NCBI RefSeq assembly: GCF_022539315.1
Contig: NC_066323.1
Span: 6,983,719-7,047,718, forward strand
Direction: 5' to 3'
Length of the DNA stretch: 64,000 nt
Origin: Serinus canaria
Taxonomy: Eukaryota; Chordata; Aves; Passeriformes; Fringillidae
The translations under genes were made by a program, and so were the position numbers. Below are positions 53,101 to 60,814 of this stretch, piece after piece (within the stretch, counting starts at the first letter, position 1; every line of letters begins with the position of its first letter). The notes beneath the pieces were generated by a model. The model ran no database searches and was not told the origin of the DNA. It saw only the letters and a list, made by a program, of their open reading frames with translations.

Positions 53101-56100
53101 ACTTCTGATCTATATTTTATGTGTTCATATATTTTTATATATGAGTGTATATATAAATACTAAAATATATCTGTGATTGTATACCTGTGTGTGTATTAGT
53201 ATTTTGATATATATATATATGTATGTATGTATGTATGTATTTATGCATTATATTGTTTGTTAAAATAACATATATATACATATATAACCAGCCATGCTGG
53301 CTTGGAATAGTTCTGTGAGGATATGAAACCAGAATATAATCCCCAAATTGATATTAATTTCCTATTTTCTTTTCCTTCTCATACAAGGTACAAACTCTGA
53401 GCTCTCTAATCCCTCTGAAACAGAATCTGAGAGAAAAGATGAACTTAGTGACTGGTCCTTGGCAGGAGAAGATGACAGGGAGAGCAGGCACCAACGTGAC
53501 AACAGGCGACGTCCTGGGGGACGAGGACGTAGCATGTCTGGAGGTCGTGGGCGCGGGGGACCTCGTGGTGGAAAGTCATCCATTAGCTCTGGTACTGTGT
53601 TCCAAATGGGTTTTGGGATTTTCTTCCATAACGTCTTGCTCTTTTAAAATACTCCGTTCTTACATTATGATCTTAATACCTTGGGATTTCCATGCAGTTG
53701 TGTGGTAACTGTATCAGACATCATACAGAATGGTTTAGGTTTTTGTTTATTTTCAGTTCACAGTGATCTTAATTTCCTTCCTTTACTGCCCACACATAAT
53801 GTGTTATTAGCAAAGTTGGTAAATCTTTGGCATGTTGCCTATGGCTGCCTTTTGAGGTAAGCTCACGTTTAGATACAGAATGAAAGAAGAAATCATTGAT
53901 TAGGAGTTAGGTTTTATCAAAATCTGTGCTAATGTAACACTGTAAGTGTCAGAAAGTGTAACCAACCACAAAGTGCAAGGTATTTTATATACTTAGCAGT
54001 TTTGGGTAAAAGGTCTCTAAATGTCACCTTAGAAATCTTTGTGGATAAATAGTGCAAGTGCAGATTGGGCTGATGTGGTGCCCCAAATTGTTATATTGGG
54101 TTAGAGTCAGAGGATCCAGTTTGAGATCAAATACTTCAGCTCTGTGTTACACCTTGCCTTAAGGTTGCTTTGTAGTTTGAAACTTGCAGACATATGGTTA
54201 CACATCTCTACAGTATCTTAGGTGGACACTCTGTTTGTTTAGTGCTTAAAGACCCAGACAGCAACCCCTACAGCCTGCTGGATAACACAGAGTCAGACCA
54301 GACTGTGGACACGGACGCCAGCGAGTCCCACCACAGCAGCAACCGCCGCAGGAGGTCACGCCGGCGAAGGACTGATGAAGATGCTGTTCTTATGGATGGG
54401 ATGACAGAGTCTGATACAGCTTCTGTTAATGAGAATGGTTTAGGTATGTAAATGGTTGGATGGTAGTCCCAGAGCAAGCTAAGAAATAAATGTGTTGTCC
54501 CTGTAAGTGTAGTGAAGCCCTTGTTTGTTTTTGTAAGTGACAAATTGTTGTTCTGTTCAAGGTTGCTGTCTGATTAAAGAAAGACTCCCTCCGTGGCAGT
54601 GCCATGGAATCTTCTGTTTATTGAGCTCCACTAGCCTTTTCATGTGCCTTTTTTTGTAAAAATTGTCTGATGGAGACACCAAAGACTTTACTTGTTGTTT
54701 CCCATTGCACTGCTGCTTTGATAGAAACAGTACTGTCAGATCCACATTCTGTTTTGTCCTTGGTAACCTCAGTCTTGGTGTGGGAAAGCTCCTTAAGTAG
54801 CTGTTAATTTGTCTCTAGCCAGCTTCTACTTAAGAACTTTCCTTCAGTAAATTTTCTAAATACTCACTGGGATGAGAATACAATTGTTGCTTAATGTAGA
54901 AAAAAAAAAAATCTGGGTTGTGTTGCTAAAATTTGACGTATGGTTACTTAATAAATGAAATCTGAGGTCATTAAGCCCGTGCCTAAATGTTTTAATGAAC
55001 CAAGAACAAAAAGTAAAATCTAGCTTTTGTGTTACTGTGTATGCTTTCAGTATAAAATTTTCTTTTAGCTTTTCTGTCTTACTTAGTCTGTCTTTAACAG
55101 AAGCCATTTTAATTGCCCCATGCTGAAACTGCTGAAGAATTTATTTATTTTATGATCAGAAATAGTTCATTATAAACTTTGCAATTGCAGATGATAGTGA
55201 CAAAAAACCCCAGCGACGCAATCGTAGCCGCAGGCGTCGCTTCAGGGGTCAGGCAGAAGATAGACAGCCAGGTAATTCGAGTGGAGCTGTGGGTAATCTC
55301 AGGTCAAAAGCATGAGAGAATGTTGTGTCTGCTGTTTTACATAGAGCTGCATAATATCAAAAGGTTACTCAATAACTAATAAGACTACTAGATAAAGATG
55401 AAAGACATTTCTTCTACTAGGAAAACTTCTAAAATCTGTCTAATGAAACTAATTGATGTCTAACTTTTGCTTGGACATACGAGTTACGCTTCTGATCCAG
55501 TTCTCACTGAAGTCAATGGCCAAAGGGCTGTTGAGTTCTGTGGTCCAGGATCACGACAAACATGAAGGTTCATGGTCTGCACTCACTGCATCTGTGCGCT
55601 TGCACTGACTGGGACACAACCTTTTCAGCACTGGCTGAGCAGCAGTGTTGGAGGGGCAGGATGTGGGTCCTGGCAGAGCTCAGTGAGGGAACTCAGGTGG
55701 GGTTTGCCAGCCCCACACCTGCATCACACTGCTGCTCTCAGTCCTTGGCTCTTGGGAATAGTTTTAAGTCATCTGCAAATTGAGGGTGGGAAGGAGGAGG
55801 AATTTAAGTGAAATTGCATGTTTCCAATTTTTTGTTGTTGTGGCTTGTTGCATTTCTTTTGTGTGTACTAACACTTGAAATGTTAAAGGTGAACTGGCTA
55901 ATTATCAATACAATGCCCTGTTTAGAAAATGCTTGTACATACACGGCGCAGGGTAGTAACAGAAGGTCTTCTAGATTGACAGGTTCAAAATTTCACCCAT
56001 ATTTGTCTTCCTTGTATCTGTGGTGCTCATGCAACATTTGATTAAGAAGAAAAAAGTTGTTCTATTGTGCTAAAACTTGAGGGAAGGAAAAAAATCAAAC

Positions 56101-58720
56101 ACCCCACCCTCCTAAAAAACCTCAAACCCACACATTTCTTCTCAACATTCCAATTTTCGTAGCAGTGATTTGTAAAGGGGCAGAAAAAGTGAAAAGGATT
56201 TCAGCTTTTACTTCCAATAAACTTATCTCAGCCAGCAATGTAAAGGAATGTTAGTCATTTCTAGAAAACCATGGGAATTGTTTTAAATCTTAAGTATTCT
56301 AAGAATATAACAAAATTTACAATTATCTTTGGTAAAATACTGTAATAATTTAAAGTCTTCATAAATACCTAGTAAGTGTGAGTGAAATTAATACAGAAGG
56401 AACTCTTCCCTTCTTCCCCAATGCCAACTACTGTATTTCAGTCACTTAGCTGTATCATTTAATTTACATTGCTGAATGTTATGCTGCCTTATTCACAGAG
56501 GAGTATTAGGAATGCACTGTGTGCATGAAACATGCTTCCTGTTTACTAATATTAGAGGTGTTGGGTTCAAAACCTCATTTTAAAGAAAAAGTACTTGTGC
56601 AGTACCTTTGGCCTTCACAGTTCATGAGGGACCCAGTTGTAAGAAGTCCAGTTACTGTAACAGAAAATTCATCTGTTGTAGTTCCCAGTCTGATTTGGAT
56701 TTCATGCGCAGTCATTCCTAAATCCAGAAAAATAGCTCACCTAAATACCTGATACACTAATTACAAATAACTGTGCAGTTCAATAGGTAATGCTTGCCAA
56801 CCCTAACGTGCTGTAGCTTGTCAGAGATAAAAGTGTATATTTAAAGTTTCAGTACTCTGTATTCTAAGGGTACAACTGAGCCTTGGTGTGGTTACAGGAG
56901 GGCAGGATCAGACAAAACCAGGCTACAGAACATGTGTTGAGGTGGTGAGGAGAGGTCAGAGAAGTCCTGGCTGTCCCCAGTGAGTGCAGCTGTACTAGCA
57001 CAGACACAGCTATGCTGCCCCTGGGCTCAGCTGGCTCTGGCAGCACTGCCTGTGTCCACACACCCCACAGCAGCCACACCTGAGCCAGGGCACAGTGCTA
57101 GTGCCACTGTTAGTACCTCAAGAAGGGCAAGTTCCCTCTTCAGTCACTTTGTGATGTACCAAAGATTTGCTGCCACATCATCCTAAGTGATTCCAGGCTC
57201 TGACCCACCCCAGTTCTGGGCACTGTTTAAGTGTCTTCATTTTAGTGAAATTCTTCACTAATCAGCTAATAAAACCCCAGTGACACACACACAGTCTGTA
57301 GTTCAAAGAGCTGCAGCCAAATCTCTTCAAACTTAGTACAGAAACTCCAATAAATTCTGCAATTGGACCAAAATTGGTTTTATTAAGTCCACCTTCAGAT
57401 CATTGTTACCACTGATTTGAGTGAAAATCGTTTTTAACAACAGAAACAAATTGATCCTTGCTGTATGGTTGATAACCTGTAAGTGTGAAGGCCTTTTGTG
57501 AGATGTCTCCCAGTTAGAGCATAACTTGTGCAGAAAAGACATGAAGGTTCATGCTGAATTGACTGCTGATGTGAGCATCACTGTGATTTTTTTCCTTGAA
57601 CAGTAACAGTAGCTGATTATATATCACGAGCTGAATCTCAAAGTAGACAGAGAAACCCTCCAAAGGAGACAGTAGCCAAAACCAAGAAAGAAACGGTAAG
57701 ATTTTTTTAATGTGCATTTCCTTTTTTCTCCTCCCTTGCAGCAGAACAGTAAAGGCATGAAGGCTTCAGTTAGCTCACCCTTGTGCATTTGATTTCAAGA
57801 ACAAATTATTAAAAGCAAAAAGGGCCCAGAGTAAACATAAATTACAATGATTTGTTGTCTGTTGTTGCAGATTTTAGGGACAAAATTAAGTCTGTACACA
57901 TTTTTAAAATATTATATTTAGTTAATATTGCGTTATGTAATAAAATGTGAAAATTGCCCATGGTAAGTCTTGAGAGCTATTCCTGAAAACACTTAAGGGA
58001 TAGAGGCTACTATGTGGCATTCTAGGTGACTTGTATAAAATATTTTAGAATGAATTAATTTTACAAAGATTGTATGGCTTTGATCCTTTTTCCTTAAAGG
58101 ATCAGAGTGGCATTAGATTATCCTGAAAAATAATCAGAACTTAATAAAGCAGAATTTCTTTACTTCTGAAGTGCCAATGTATTGCCACAAGTTATGTAAG
58201 AAAGATCCATTAGCAAAATGTCATCTTGCTATAGACTTCAAAAGGGGTGTAAAGCTCAGTTTTTCAGTAAACTCTTTCATGGGCTTAAACAAATAGAAGT
58301 AAATAAGCATTCTGGGTGTGCTGATGTGCAGTGCTGGGGTTATGTTGGCGTGTTTTCCTCAAAGTGGCAGGTAGAGAAATATACCATGAACCACAAGGTA
58401 AGTGATCAGATGCTTTAAGTGACAGGATACAGGCACAGACAGACAAGAGATGTTCCCTCTTGCAAAGCTGCTGTGTGAGCCAGAGGGAAACTGAGATTAC
58501 ACTCTGTATTGTTATGTTTTTAATACTCCCCTCTTCTTGTTTTTGCAAGGCAAAAGATGCGATTGACGAGAACAGCCCTTCTGAAAAGGCAGTGAATGGT
58601 CCTGCCACCACCTCTGGGGATGAGCCTTCTAAACTACAGCACAGCCCTGATGAAAAGAAAGTCACTGTTCAGGAGGATGGAAATAATCAGGAAGAAGCAG
58701 TGCTGAATGGTGTTTCATAA
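26100..58720 (+). CDS. FXR1: FXR1, FMRP-family RNA-binding protein, 17 coding exons (gene-level entry)
   Basis: Cytoplasmic RNA-binding protein of the FMR1/FXR1/FXR2 family. It binds mRNAs and ribonucleoprotein granules, regulates translation and stability, and is needed in muscle. Joined coding exons: 26100-26150, 35619-35671, 39681-39774, 41548-41619, 43765-43913, 44354-44447, 45276-45392, 45493-45663, 48843-48921, 50071-50180, 50777-50863, 51577-51784, 53388-53591, 54243-54443, 55191-55271, 57604-57695, 58550-58720. They sum to 2,034 nt (677 residues plus stop) with no frame break. Domains: tandem Tudor (about residues 4-115), KH0 region (about 125-200), KH1 with GTHG loop (exon 8), KH2 with GKNG loop (exon 10), leucine-rich segment (exon 12), RGG-like tail (exon 13), arginine clusters (exons 14 and 15). 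It is FXR1 rather than FMR1 or FXR2 because of [20 protein letters not shown] and the [16 protein letters not shown] exon 14. Exons 2-11 have the lengths I recall for FMR1 exons 2-11 (53, 94, 72, 149, 94, 117, 171, 79, 110, 87). All introns are GT-AG. Start: A at -3 and G at +4 (strong context), with no ATG between about 25,640 and 26,099. Confidence 0.98.
29212..29535 (-). mobile_element. CR1 LINE 3' fragment in FXR1 intron 1
   Basis: Antisense CR1: acagaatcacagatggctga, ggctggcagagtctgtggga, gtccagatggcttttgagta and gaggatggaaactccacagc follow the CR1 consensus order. Antisense to FXR1. The right edge is approximate. Confidence 0.85.
34050..34149. repeat. Nested palindromes and 30-bp direct repeat in FXR1 intron 1
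   Basis: Perfect 19-bp inverted repeat (34050-34068 with 34073-34091; arm ATGTTGGTAGCATAAATTT) with a 4-nt loop GAGA. The loop and right arm are part of a 30-bp unit (34066-34095) repeated exactly at 34103-34132, a 37-nt offset. A second perfect palindrome with 11-bp arms (ATAAAGCAGAA, 34127-34137 and 34139-34149, 1-nt centre) overlaps the end of the second copy. Confidence 0.95.
35619..35671 (+). CDS. FXR1: FXR1 coding exon 2
   Basis: 53 nt, acceptor tgttttag, donor gtaagt. Encodes [18 protein letters not shown] with the last codon split (phase 2). Continues Tudor domain 1. The length equals FMR1 exon 2. Confidence 0.96.
35672..39680 (+). other. FXR1 intron 2
   Basis: 4.0 kb. Holds the CR1 at 38.1-38.5 kb. 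Otherwise AT-rich unique sequence. A 157-codon antisense open frame at 36221-36694 has no recognisable domain. Confidence 0.85.
38092..38480 (-). mobile_element. CR1 LINE 3' fragment in FXR1 intron 2
   Basis: Long, well-preserved antisense CR1. It includes agattccaccacctccctgg, agtgaagaaatttttccttc, ccatttcttctcaggttcct, the cttttctccaggccaagctc block and cagctgctcctcatcagatc. About 35 nt immediately to its left (38067-38101) resemble a sense CR1 terminus (ccttccaacctaaac), suggesting a second tiny remnant. Confidence 0.9.
39681..39774 (+). CDS. FXR1: FXR1 coding exon 3
   Basis: 94 nt, acceptor caatttgcag, donor gtgagt. Encodes the end of Tudor 1 and the linker: [20 protein letters not shown], then [11 protein letters not shown]. 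Human has S where this copy has G before EGDEVE. Ends on a codon boundary. Confidence 0.97.
39775..41547 (+). other. FXR1 intron 3
   Basis: 1.8 kb, with the LTR-like element occupying about one third. The remainder is AT-rich. Confidence 0.85.
40430..40990 (+). mobile_element. Probable solo LTR / LTR-retroelement remnant in FXR1 intron 3
   Basis: A GC-richer island (about 40,440-40,980) inside an AT-rich intron, with LTR-like order on the + strand: a GC/CT-rich U3-like part, TATA-like ttaaaag at 40681-40687, then AATAAA at 40754-40759 (73 nt later), then a U5-like part. Possible TG/CA-type termini are TGTG at 40441 and CACA ending at 40825, but the GC-rich sequence continues to about 40,980. 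I could not find a convincing target-site duplication. No retroviral coding sequence is visible. Avian genomes carry many such solo LTRs; the family is not identified. Confidence 0.5.
41548..41619 (+). CDS. FXR1: FXR1 coding exon 4
   Basis: 72 nt, acceptor tttccag, donor gtaaat. Encodes [20 protein letters not shown] then MKGE, the heart of Tudor domain 2. The GWW (not CWW) sequence favours FXR1 over FMR1. Both boundaries are phase 0. Confidence 0.97.
41620..43764 (+). other. FXR1 intron 4
   Basis: 2.1 kb, AT-rich. It has a short TG run near 42,006-42,019 and a small GC-richer patch at 43,080-43,200. No gene or repeat family recognised. Confidence 0.8.
43765..43913 (+). CDS. FXR1: FXR1 coding exon 5
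   Basis: 149 nt, acceptor ctctcccag, donor gtgagt. Encodes the end of Tudor 2 ([17 protein letters not shown]) and the start of the KH0 region ([20 protein letters not shown], then [11 protein letters not shown]). The last Ala codon is split, two bases here and one in exon 6. Confidence 0.97.
43914..44353 (+). other. FXR1 intron 5
   Basis: 440 nt, gtgagt/ccttag. Nothing recognised. Confidence 0.85.
44354..44447 (+). CDS. FXR1: FXR1 coding exon 6
   Basis: 94 nt, acceptor tctccttag, donor gtaagt. Encodes [20 protein letters not shown] then [11 protein letters not shown], part of the KH0 region. Human reads YHPETTQLMIL here, so the divergence is modest and conservative. Confidence 0.97.
44448..45275 (+). 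other. FXR1 intron 6
   Basis: 828 nt, gtaagt/ctgtag. Nothing recognised. Confidence 0.85.
45276..45392 (+). CDS. FXR1: FXR1 coding exon 7
   Basis: 117 nt (39 codons), acceptor ctcctgtag, donor gtaaag. Encodes [20 protein letters not shown] then [19 protein letters not shown], leading into KH1. Phase 0 at both ends. It is only 100 nt from exon 8, the shortest intron in the gene. Confidence 0.97.
45493..45663 (+). CDS. FXR1: FXR1 coding exon 8 (KH1)
   Basis: 171 nt (57 codons), acceptor tctcttcag, donor gtaagg. Carries KH1: the segment [20 protein letters not shown] contains the GxxG loop GTHG, followed by [20 protein letters not shown] and TFRIYGE. KH1 contributes RNA binding in this family. 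Confidence 0.97.
45664..48842 (+). other. FXR1 intron 8
   Basis: 3.2 kb between the two halves of the KH1/KH2 coding region. Contains the CR1 remnant at 48.5 kb and a C-rich tract near 45,990-46,030. Nothing else recognised. Confidence 0.8.
48515..48610 (-). mobile_element. CR1 LINE remnant in FXR1 intron 8
   Basis: Matches the antisense CR1 block ccccatccaacctggccttt, gaactcttccaaggatgggg and gatccat. Both ends are diverged. It is about 230 nt upstream of exon 9. Confidence 0.65.
48843..48921 (+). CDS. FXR1: FXR1 coding exon 9
   Basis: 79 nt, acceptor ttatttccag, donor gtatgt. Encodes [20 protein letters not shown] then VPRNLVG, the end of KH1 and the first strand of KH2. It ends one base into the Gly codon (phase 1). 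Confidence 0.97.
48922..50070 (+). other. FXR1 intron 9
   Basis: 1.1 kb, gtatgt/ctgaag. Short GA run at about 49,921-49,931. Nothing else recognised. Confidence 0.8.
50071..50180 (+). CDS. FXR1: FXR1 coding exon 10 (KH2)
   Basis: 110 nt, acceptor ccctctgaag, donor gtaagt. Encodes [20 protein letters not shown] then [16 protein letters not shown]. The GKNG loop is intact. The Ile just after it (KVIQ) occupies the position matching FMRP Ile304, whose mutation is disease-causing in that paralogue. Confidence 0.97.
50181..50776 (+). other. FXR1 intron 10
   Basis: 596 nt, gtaagt/ctatag. Nothing recognised. Confidence 0.85.
50777..50863 (+). CDS. FXR1: FXR1 coding exon 11
   Basis: 87 nt (29 codons), acceptor tcctatag, donor gtgagt. 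Encodes [20 protein letters not shown] then LEYHIAYLK, the C-terminal strand and helix of KH2. Phase 0 at both ends. Confidence 0.97.
50864..51576 (+). other. FXR1 intron 11
   Basis: 713 nt, gtgagt/catag. A T-run at about 51,304-51,317 lies 260 nt before exon 12. Nothing else recognised. Confidence 0.85.
51577..51784 (+). CDS. FXR1: FXR1 coding exon 12, long form with 29-codon segment
   Basis: 208 nt, acceptor gtacatag, donor gtgagt. Begins [20 protein letters not shown], a leucine-rich stretch matching the nuclear export segment of FMRP. Next come 29 codons starting MGFRPSST and ending SSVQG. It finishes with [20 protein letters not shown], an Arg/Gly-rich stretch. The 29-codon middle part is absent from the canonical human isoform as I recall it, but is continuous with the exon here. 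Its reading frame is fully open, with FXR-like composition. The last base is the first of the next Gly codon (phase 1). Confidence 0.93.
51785..53387 (+). other. FXR1 intron 12
   Basis: 1.6 kb, gtgagt/acaag. Its 3' third is very AT-rich and contains the microsatellite at 53.2 kb. No other element seen. Confidence 0.85.
53200..53290. repeat. AT / GTAT microsatellite in FXR1 intron 12
   Basis: (AT)n at about 53207-53220 runs into (GTAT)n at 53221-53240, followed by further TATA-type dinucleotide sequence to about 53,287. Likely polymorphic. It ends about 100 nt before exon 13. Confidence 0.9.
53388..53591 (+). CDS. FXR1: FXR1 coding exon 13 (phospho-cluster and RGG-like tail)
   Basis: 204 nt, acceptor catacaag, donor gtactg. 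Encodes [20 protein letters not shown] then DWSLAGEDD, an acidic serine-rich segment aligned with the phosphorylated region of FMRP. It continues with [20 protein letters not shown] and RGGKSSISS, the RGG-type RNA-binding tail. Phase 1 at both ends. The intron just upstream contains an AT/GTAT microsatellite about 100 nt from this exon. Confidence 0.96.
53592..54242 (+). other. FXR1 intron 13
   Basis: 651 nt, gtactg/tttag. Nothing recognised. Confidence 0.85.
54243..54443 (+). CDS. FXR1: FXR1 coding exon 14 (arginine cluster)
   Basis: 201 nt, acceptor ttgtttag, donor gtatgt. Encodes [20 protein letters not shown], then [14 protein letters not shown], then the basic cluster [14 protein letters not shown], ending [12 protein letters not shown]. 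The basic cluster is characteristic of FXR1/FXR2 and can act as a nuclear or nucleolar signal. Phase 1 at both ends, so exon 15 can be skipped without a frame change. Confidence 0.96.
54444..55190 (+). other. FXR1 intron 14 (upstream of muscle-type exon)
   Basis: 747 nt, gtatgt/ttgcag. The 3' end has a purine-interrupted pyrimidine tract (tataaactttgcaattgcag), a weak acceptor that fits regulated inclusion of exon 15. Confidence 0.8.
55191..55271 (+). CDS. FXR1: FXR1 exon 15, muscle-type alternative cassette
   Basis: 81 nt (27 codons), phase 1-1, so it can be included or skipped cleanly. It encodes a very basic segment: [16 protein letters not shown] followed by [11 protein letters not shown]. 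This matches the mammalian exon 15 that is included in heart and skeletal muscle. Established work links it to muscle FXR1 isoforms, to condensate behaviour and to congenital myopathy when mutated. The acceptor gcaattgcag has a weak, interrupted pyrimidine tract and the donor is gtaatt, both typical of a regulated exon. Candidate QKI motifs lie within 200 nt downstream. Confidence 0.93.
55272..57603 (+). other. FXR1 intron 15 (downstream of muscle-type exon)
   Basis: 2.3 kb, gtaatt/gaacag. Holds the candidate QKI and RBFOX motifs in its first 550 nt. The rest is AT-rich apart from a GC-richer patch at about 56,890-57,110. No repeat recognised. Confidence 0.8.
55371..55464 (+). promoter_or_regulatory. 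Candidate QKI splicing elements downstream of FXR1 exon 15
   Basis: ACTAAT at 55375-55380 (with an overlapping TAAC half-site), and a bipartite ACTAAT (55448-55453) - 7 nt - TAAC (55461-55464). This fits the Quaking response element ACUAAY plus UAAY. They lie 104-193 nt past a muscle-type cassette exon. A TGCATG (RBFOX-type) sits at 55815-55820. Confidence 0.45.
57604..57695 (+). CDS. FXR1: FXR1 coding exon 16, frame-shifting cassette
   Basis: 92 nt, acceptor cttgaacag, donor gtaaga. Encodes [20 protein letters not shown] then [11 protein letters not shown]. Because 92 is not divisible by three, skipping it puts exon 17 in another frame. The protein then ends GKRCD after exon 14 or exon 15 (TGA at 58564-58566). 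The same short ending occurs in a human FXR1 isoform, as I recall. Confidence 0.95.
57696..58549 (+). other. FXR1 intron 16
   Basis: 854 nt, gtaaga/gcaag. Nothing recognised. A small palindrome cctttttccttaaagg lies at about 58,086-58,101. Confidence 0.8.
58550..58720 (+). CDS. FXR1: FXR1 terminal coding exon 17
   Basis: 171 nt including TAA (58718-58720), acceptor ttttgcaag. Encodes [20 protein letters not shown], continues through a variable Ser/Lys/Glu-rich tail, and ends EEAVLNGVS, the conserved FXR1 C-terminus. The first 17 nt are read in two frames, depending on whether exon 16 is used. Confidence 0.96.
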   Translation, partial: AKDAIDENSPSEKAVNGPATTSGDEPSKLQHSPDEKKVTVQEDGNNQEEAVLNGVS

Positions 58721-58953
58721 ACTGAAGTTCCTAGTTTACAGTTCTTTTACATTACATTTAAAATAGTGCTTGTATAAGCTTGCCAAAGATAGAATATGGA
58801 TCGCCAGTCTTGACACCGCACTTTCAGTTCCTCCATTTTGGAATACAGAAAGGGGAGGGATCCTGGAGAAATCATATGTTAAACATACTTTGACACCTAC
58901 TGTGTTATAAATATATCATCAGATGTGCCTTGAGATAGTATATGTAACATTTA

Positions 58954-58959
58954 AATAAA
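58954..58959 (+). terminator. FXR1 proximal polyadenylation signal candidate
   Basis: AATAAA 234 nt past the stop codon. It would give a short 3' UTR. The downstream sequence is T-rich (ttattttgtttt at about 58983-58995), compatible with cleavage-factor binding. Confidence 0.45.
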
Positions 58960-59550
58960 CAAAATTGCTGGCTATAGGAAATGTTATTTTGTTTTCAAAA
59001 TACGGCAAAGATGTGAGGGGGATCCCTAACATAATACTCTTTATGAAAGCATTAGCTGCTTTTGTTACATTTTTAATAATATGCAACCACTTCTTCACCT
59101 GAGGAATACTAGAAAGAAATGCAGTCTAAAATATTTTGCACTGAAATGTAATTTCTCCATTAGTTTAGTCTGGAAACTGGTCTGTTTTAATACATGTTTT
59201 TTAAATGCTGTATGTAGAGGAAAAATCTGCAGACCACTGGAATGCATTTGTTAAATTCTCATAATCTGCAGGGATACTGGGTGACATTGGCAGTGACTGT
59301 TCTACATTGAGGCTTTGTTTGGTTTATTTATTAAACTGTACAGTATTTAAAAATCAAACATAGCTTTAGTTAACACTAAGCTGAATTAGTCATGTCCATT
59401 AAGACATAACCTGAACTACTGAAAAGATCAATTTCCAGAAAGTTTATTCTGTATAAACTACATATGTTAGTCCTTAGTAGAGTATTTTTATTTTTGTTTT
59501 TGGTTGTTTGATGTGCAATATGTTTTTTTTGTATGCTGGTAGTAAAAGAA

Positions 59551-59556
59551 AATAAA
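59551..59556 (+). terminator. FXR1 distal polyadenylation signal
   Basis: AATAAA preceded by a T-rich tract (59521-59528) and followed at about 20 nt by ctgttgactgtttct. This is a good GT/T-rich downstream element and the best candidate for the main FXR1 end. Confidence 0.7.
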
Positions 59557-59575
59557 CTTTGATCTTCCATCTGTT

Positions 59576-60814
59576 GACTGTTTCTATCAGAAATTTAAAT
59601 TACTATTGACTTTAAGGTTTTCAAGCTGTTAACTAACAATGGAAACCTACTTGTGAGGCAGCTTGAACCTTGAACTCTTTTTCATAAGAGTTTCTAACAT
59701 GCTGCTCTTCCTTTTGTTAAGGCAGTGGTGTCAAACACCAGTTAAATCTAAAACCAGACTCCTTACCTTGGAGAATTGCAAAACCTGACTAACATATATA
59801 GGCATTAATGCAGATGTACTGTGTGATCAGTTAAAGCATGGCACACTCCCACATCTTTCAAGTACATGAGCCACAGCAAGGAAGCACAAAACAGGTGTGG
59901 AAAAGCATTAGGGTAGCAAGGAGATGTAAGAAGTCAGAGCAAAGGGCAGTGTTGAAGTTGTACTGACTGAATGAAAAAAACTGTCTTACCTGATTTTGTC
60001 AGAAGGACAAAACCAAGAGTTCTTAACCAGCTGCTGTGCCTGACAGAGCTACAGCCAAGCTGTCCCAAGCAGCGACCTGTGTGGCCACTTTATCATAGGA
60101 CTTCAGGGTTGGACACTCAGCAACAACATTCCCTCTGGGACAACACACCCAGTTAAAAGCTCTAACTGAAGTGTGCGCAAGTATCTCAGCTGATGGGGCA
60201 GGCACAGGAGTGGAGAAAATTACAAAAACAGTCAGGTAATAAAGTCAGTAGTGTTTGGCTGGGAAATACTTCAGAACATTCTGCATCTGGCTTGGCCTGT
60301 GCTGACTCCAGAGATCCAGGTGTCCTTCACCCTGCTTTAAATTCTGTAGCAGCAAAATTACTTCCTTTCTGGGGAGGTTGTAATGTTAAGGATTACTATG
60401 GTAATCCTTCCTGAACAGCCCAGAACTCATCCACAGCAATGCTGTGGCACAGCAGACAGCACTCAGAGGATGAGATGCTACCAGCAGCACTCCCAAGTCC
60501 GGGTTCTGGCAGTGGAAGCTTTCAGCCCCACGGTGTTTATGCCCAGGTGGGCATTAACTCCCAGAGGTGTGGTGCAATGCTTTGCTGTAGTGGCAGAAAC
60601 ACTGGGAAGACTCTTGGGAGTATGACAGAGCTCCCTGGCCCCAGCTGCGATCCTCACAAGCTGCTGGGTGTGAAAAGCTCCACAGAGCACAAATCCAGCT
60701 CAGGTATCAGCAACTGATGTAAAGAGTTTCTGTTTCCTAATCACCACAAATGCAAACCTCAGTGTGAGCTCTGGCTTTGTAGTGTACAATAATGTATAAA
60801 ACTACAGGACTTCT
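59576..60814. other. Convergent intergenic spacer between FXR1 and DNAJC19
   Basis: About 1.2 kb between the inferred 3' ends. No splice-consistent coding segment or recognisable repeat is seen. It contains a further + strand AATAAA at 60238-60243. Short open frames at 60193-60717 have no recognisable family. Confidence 0.6.

Larger units (their letters stand above)
58721..59575 (+). other. FXR1: FXR1 3' UTR
   Basis: Runs from the stop codon to a cleavage site inferred about 20 nt past the distal AATAAA at 59551-59556, which is followed by a TG-rich stretch. A proximal AATAAA lies at 58954-58959. Seed-type matches visible by eye: GTGCCTT (miR-124 family) at 58925-58931, overlapping TTTGCAC (miR-19) and TGCACTGA (miR-148/152) at 59135-59144, and GTGCAATA (miR-25/92/363/367) at 59513-59520. 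Proximal cleavage would keep the first and lose the other three. UTR length and sites are inference; no transcript evidence is available. Confidence 0.75.

Noticed and set aside
53200..53290. Microsatellite as a possible disease-type expansion repeat
   Set aside because: Ordinary AT/GTAT intronic repeat of short length. It is unrelated to the CGG repeat of FMR1, and no CGG tract of that type is seen in the FXR1 5' region.
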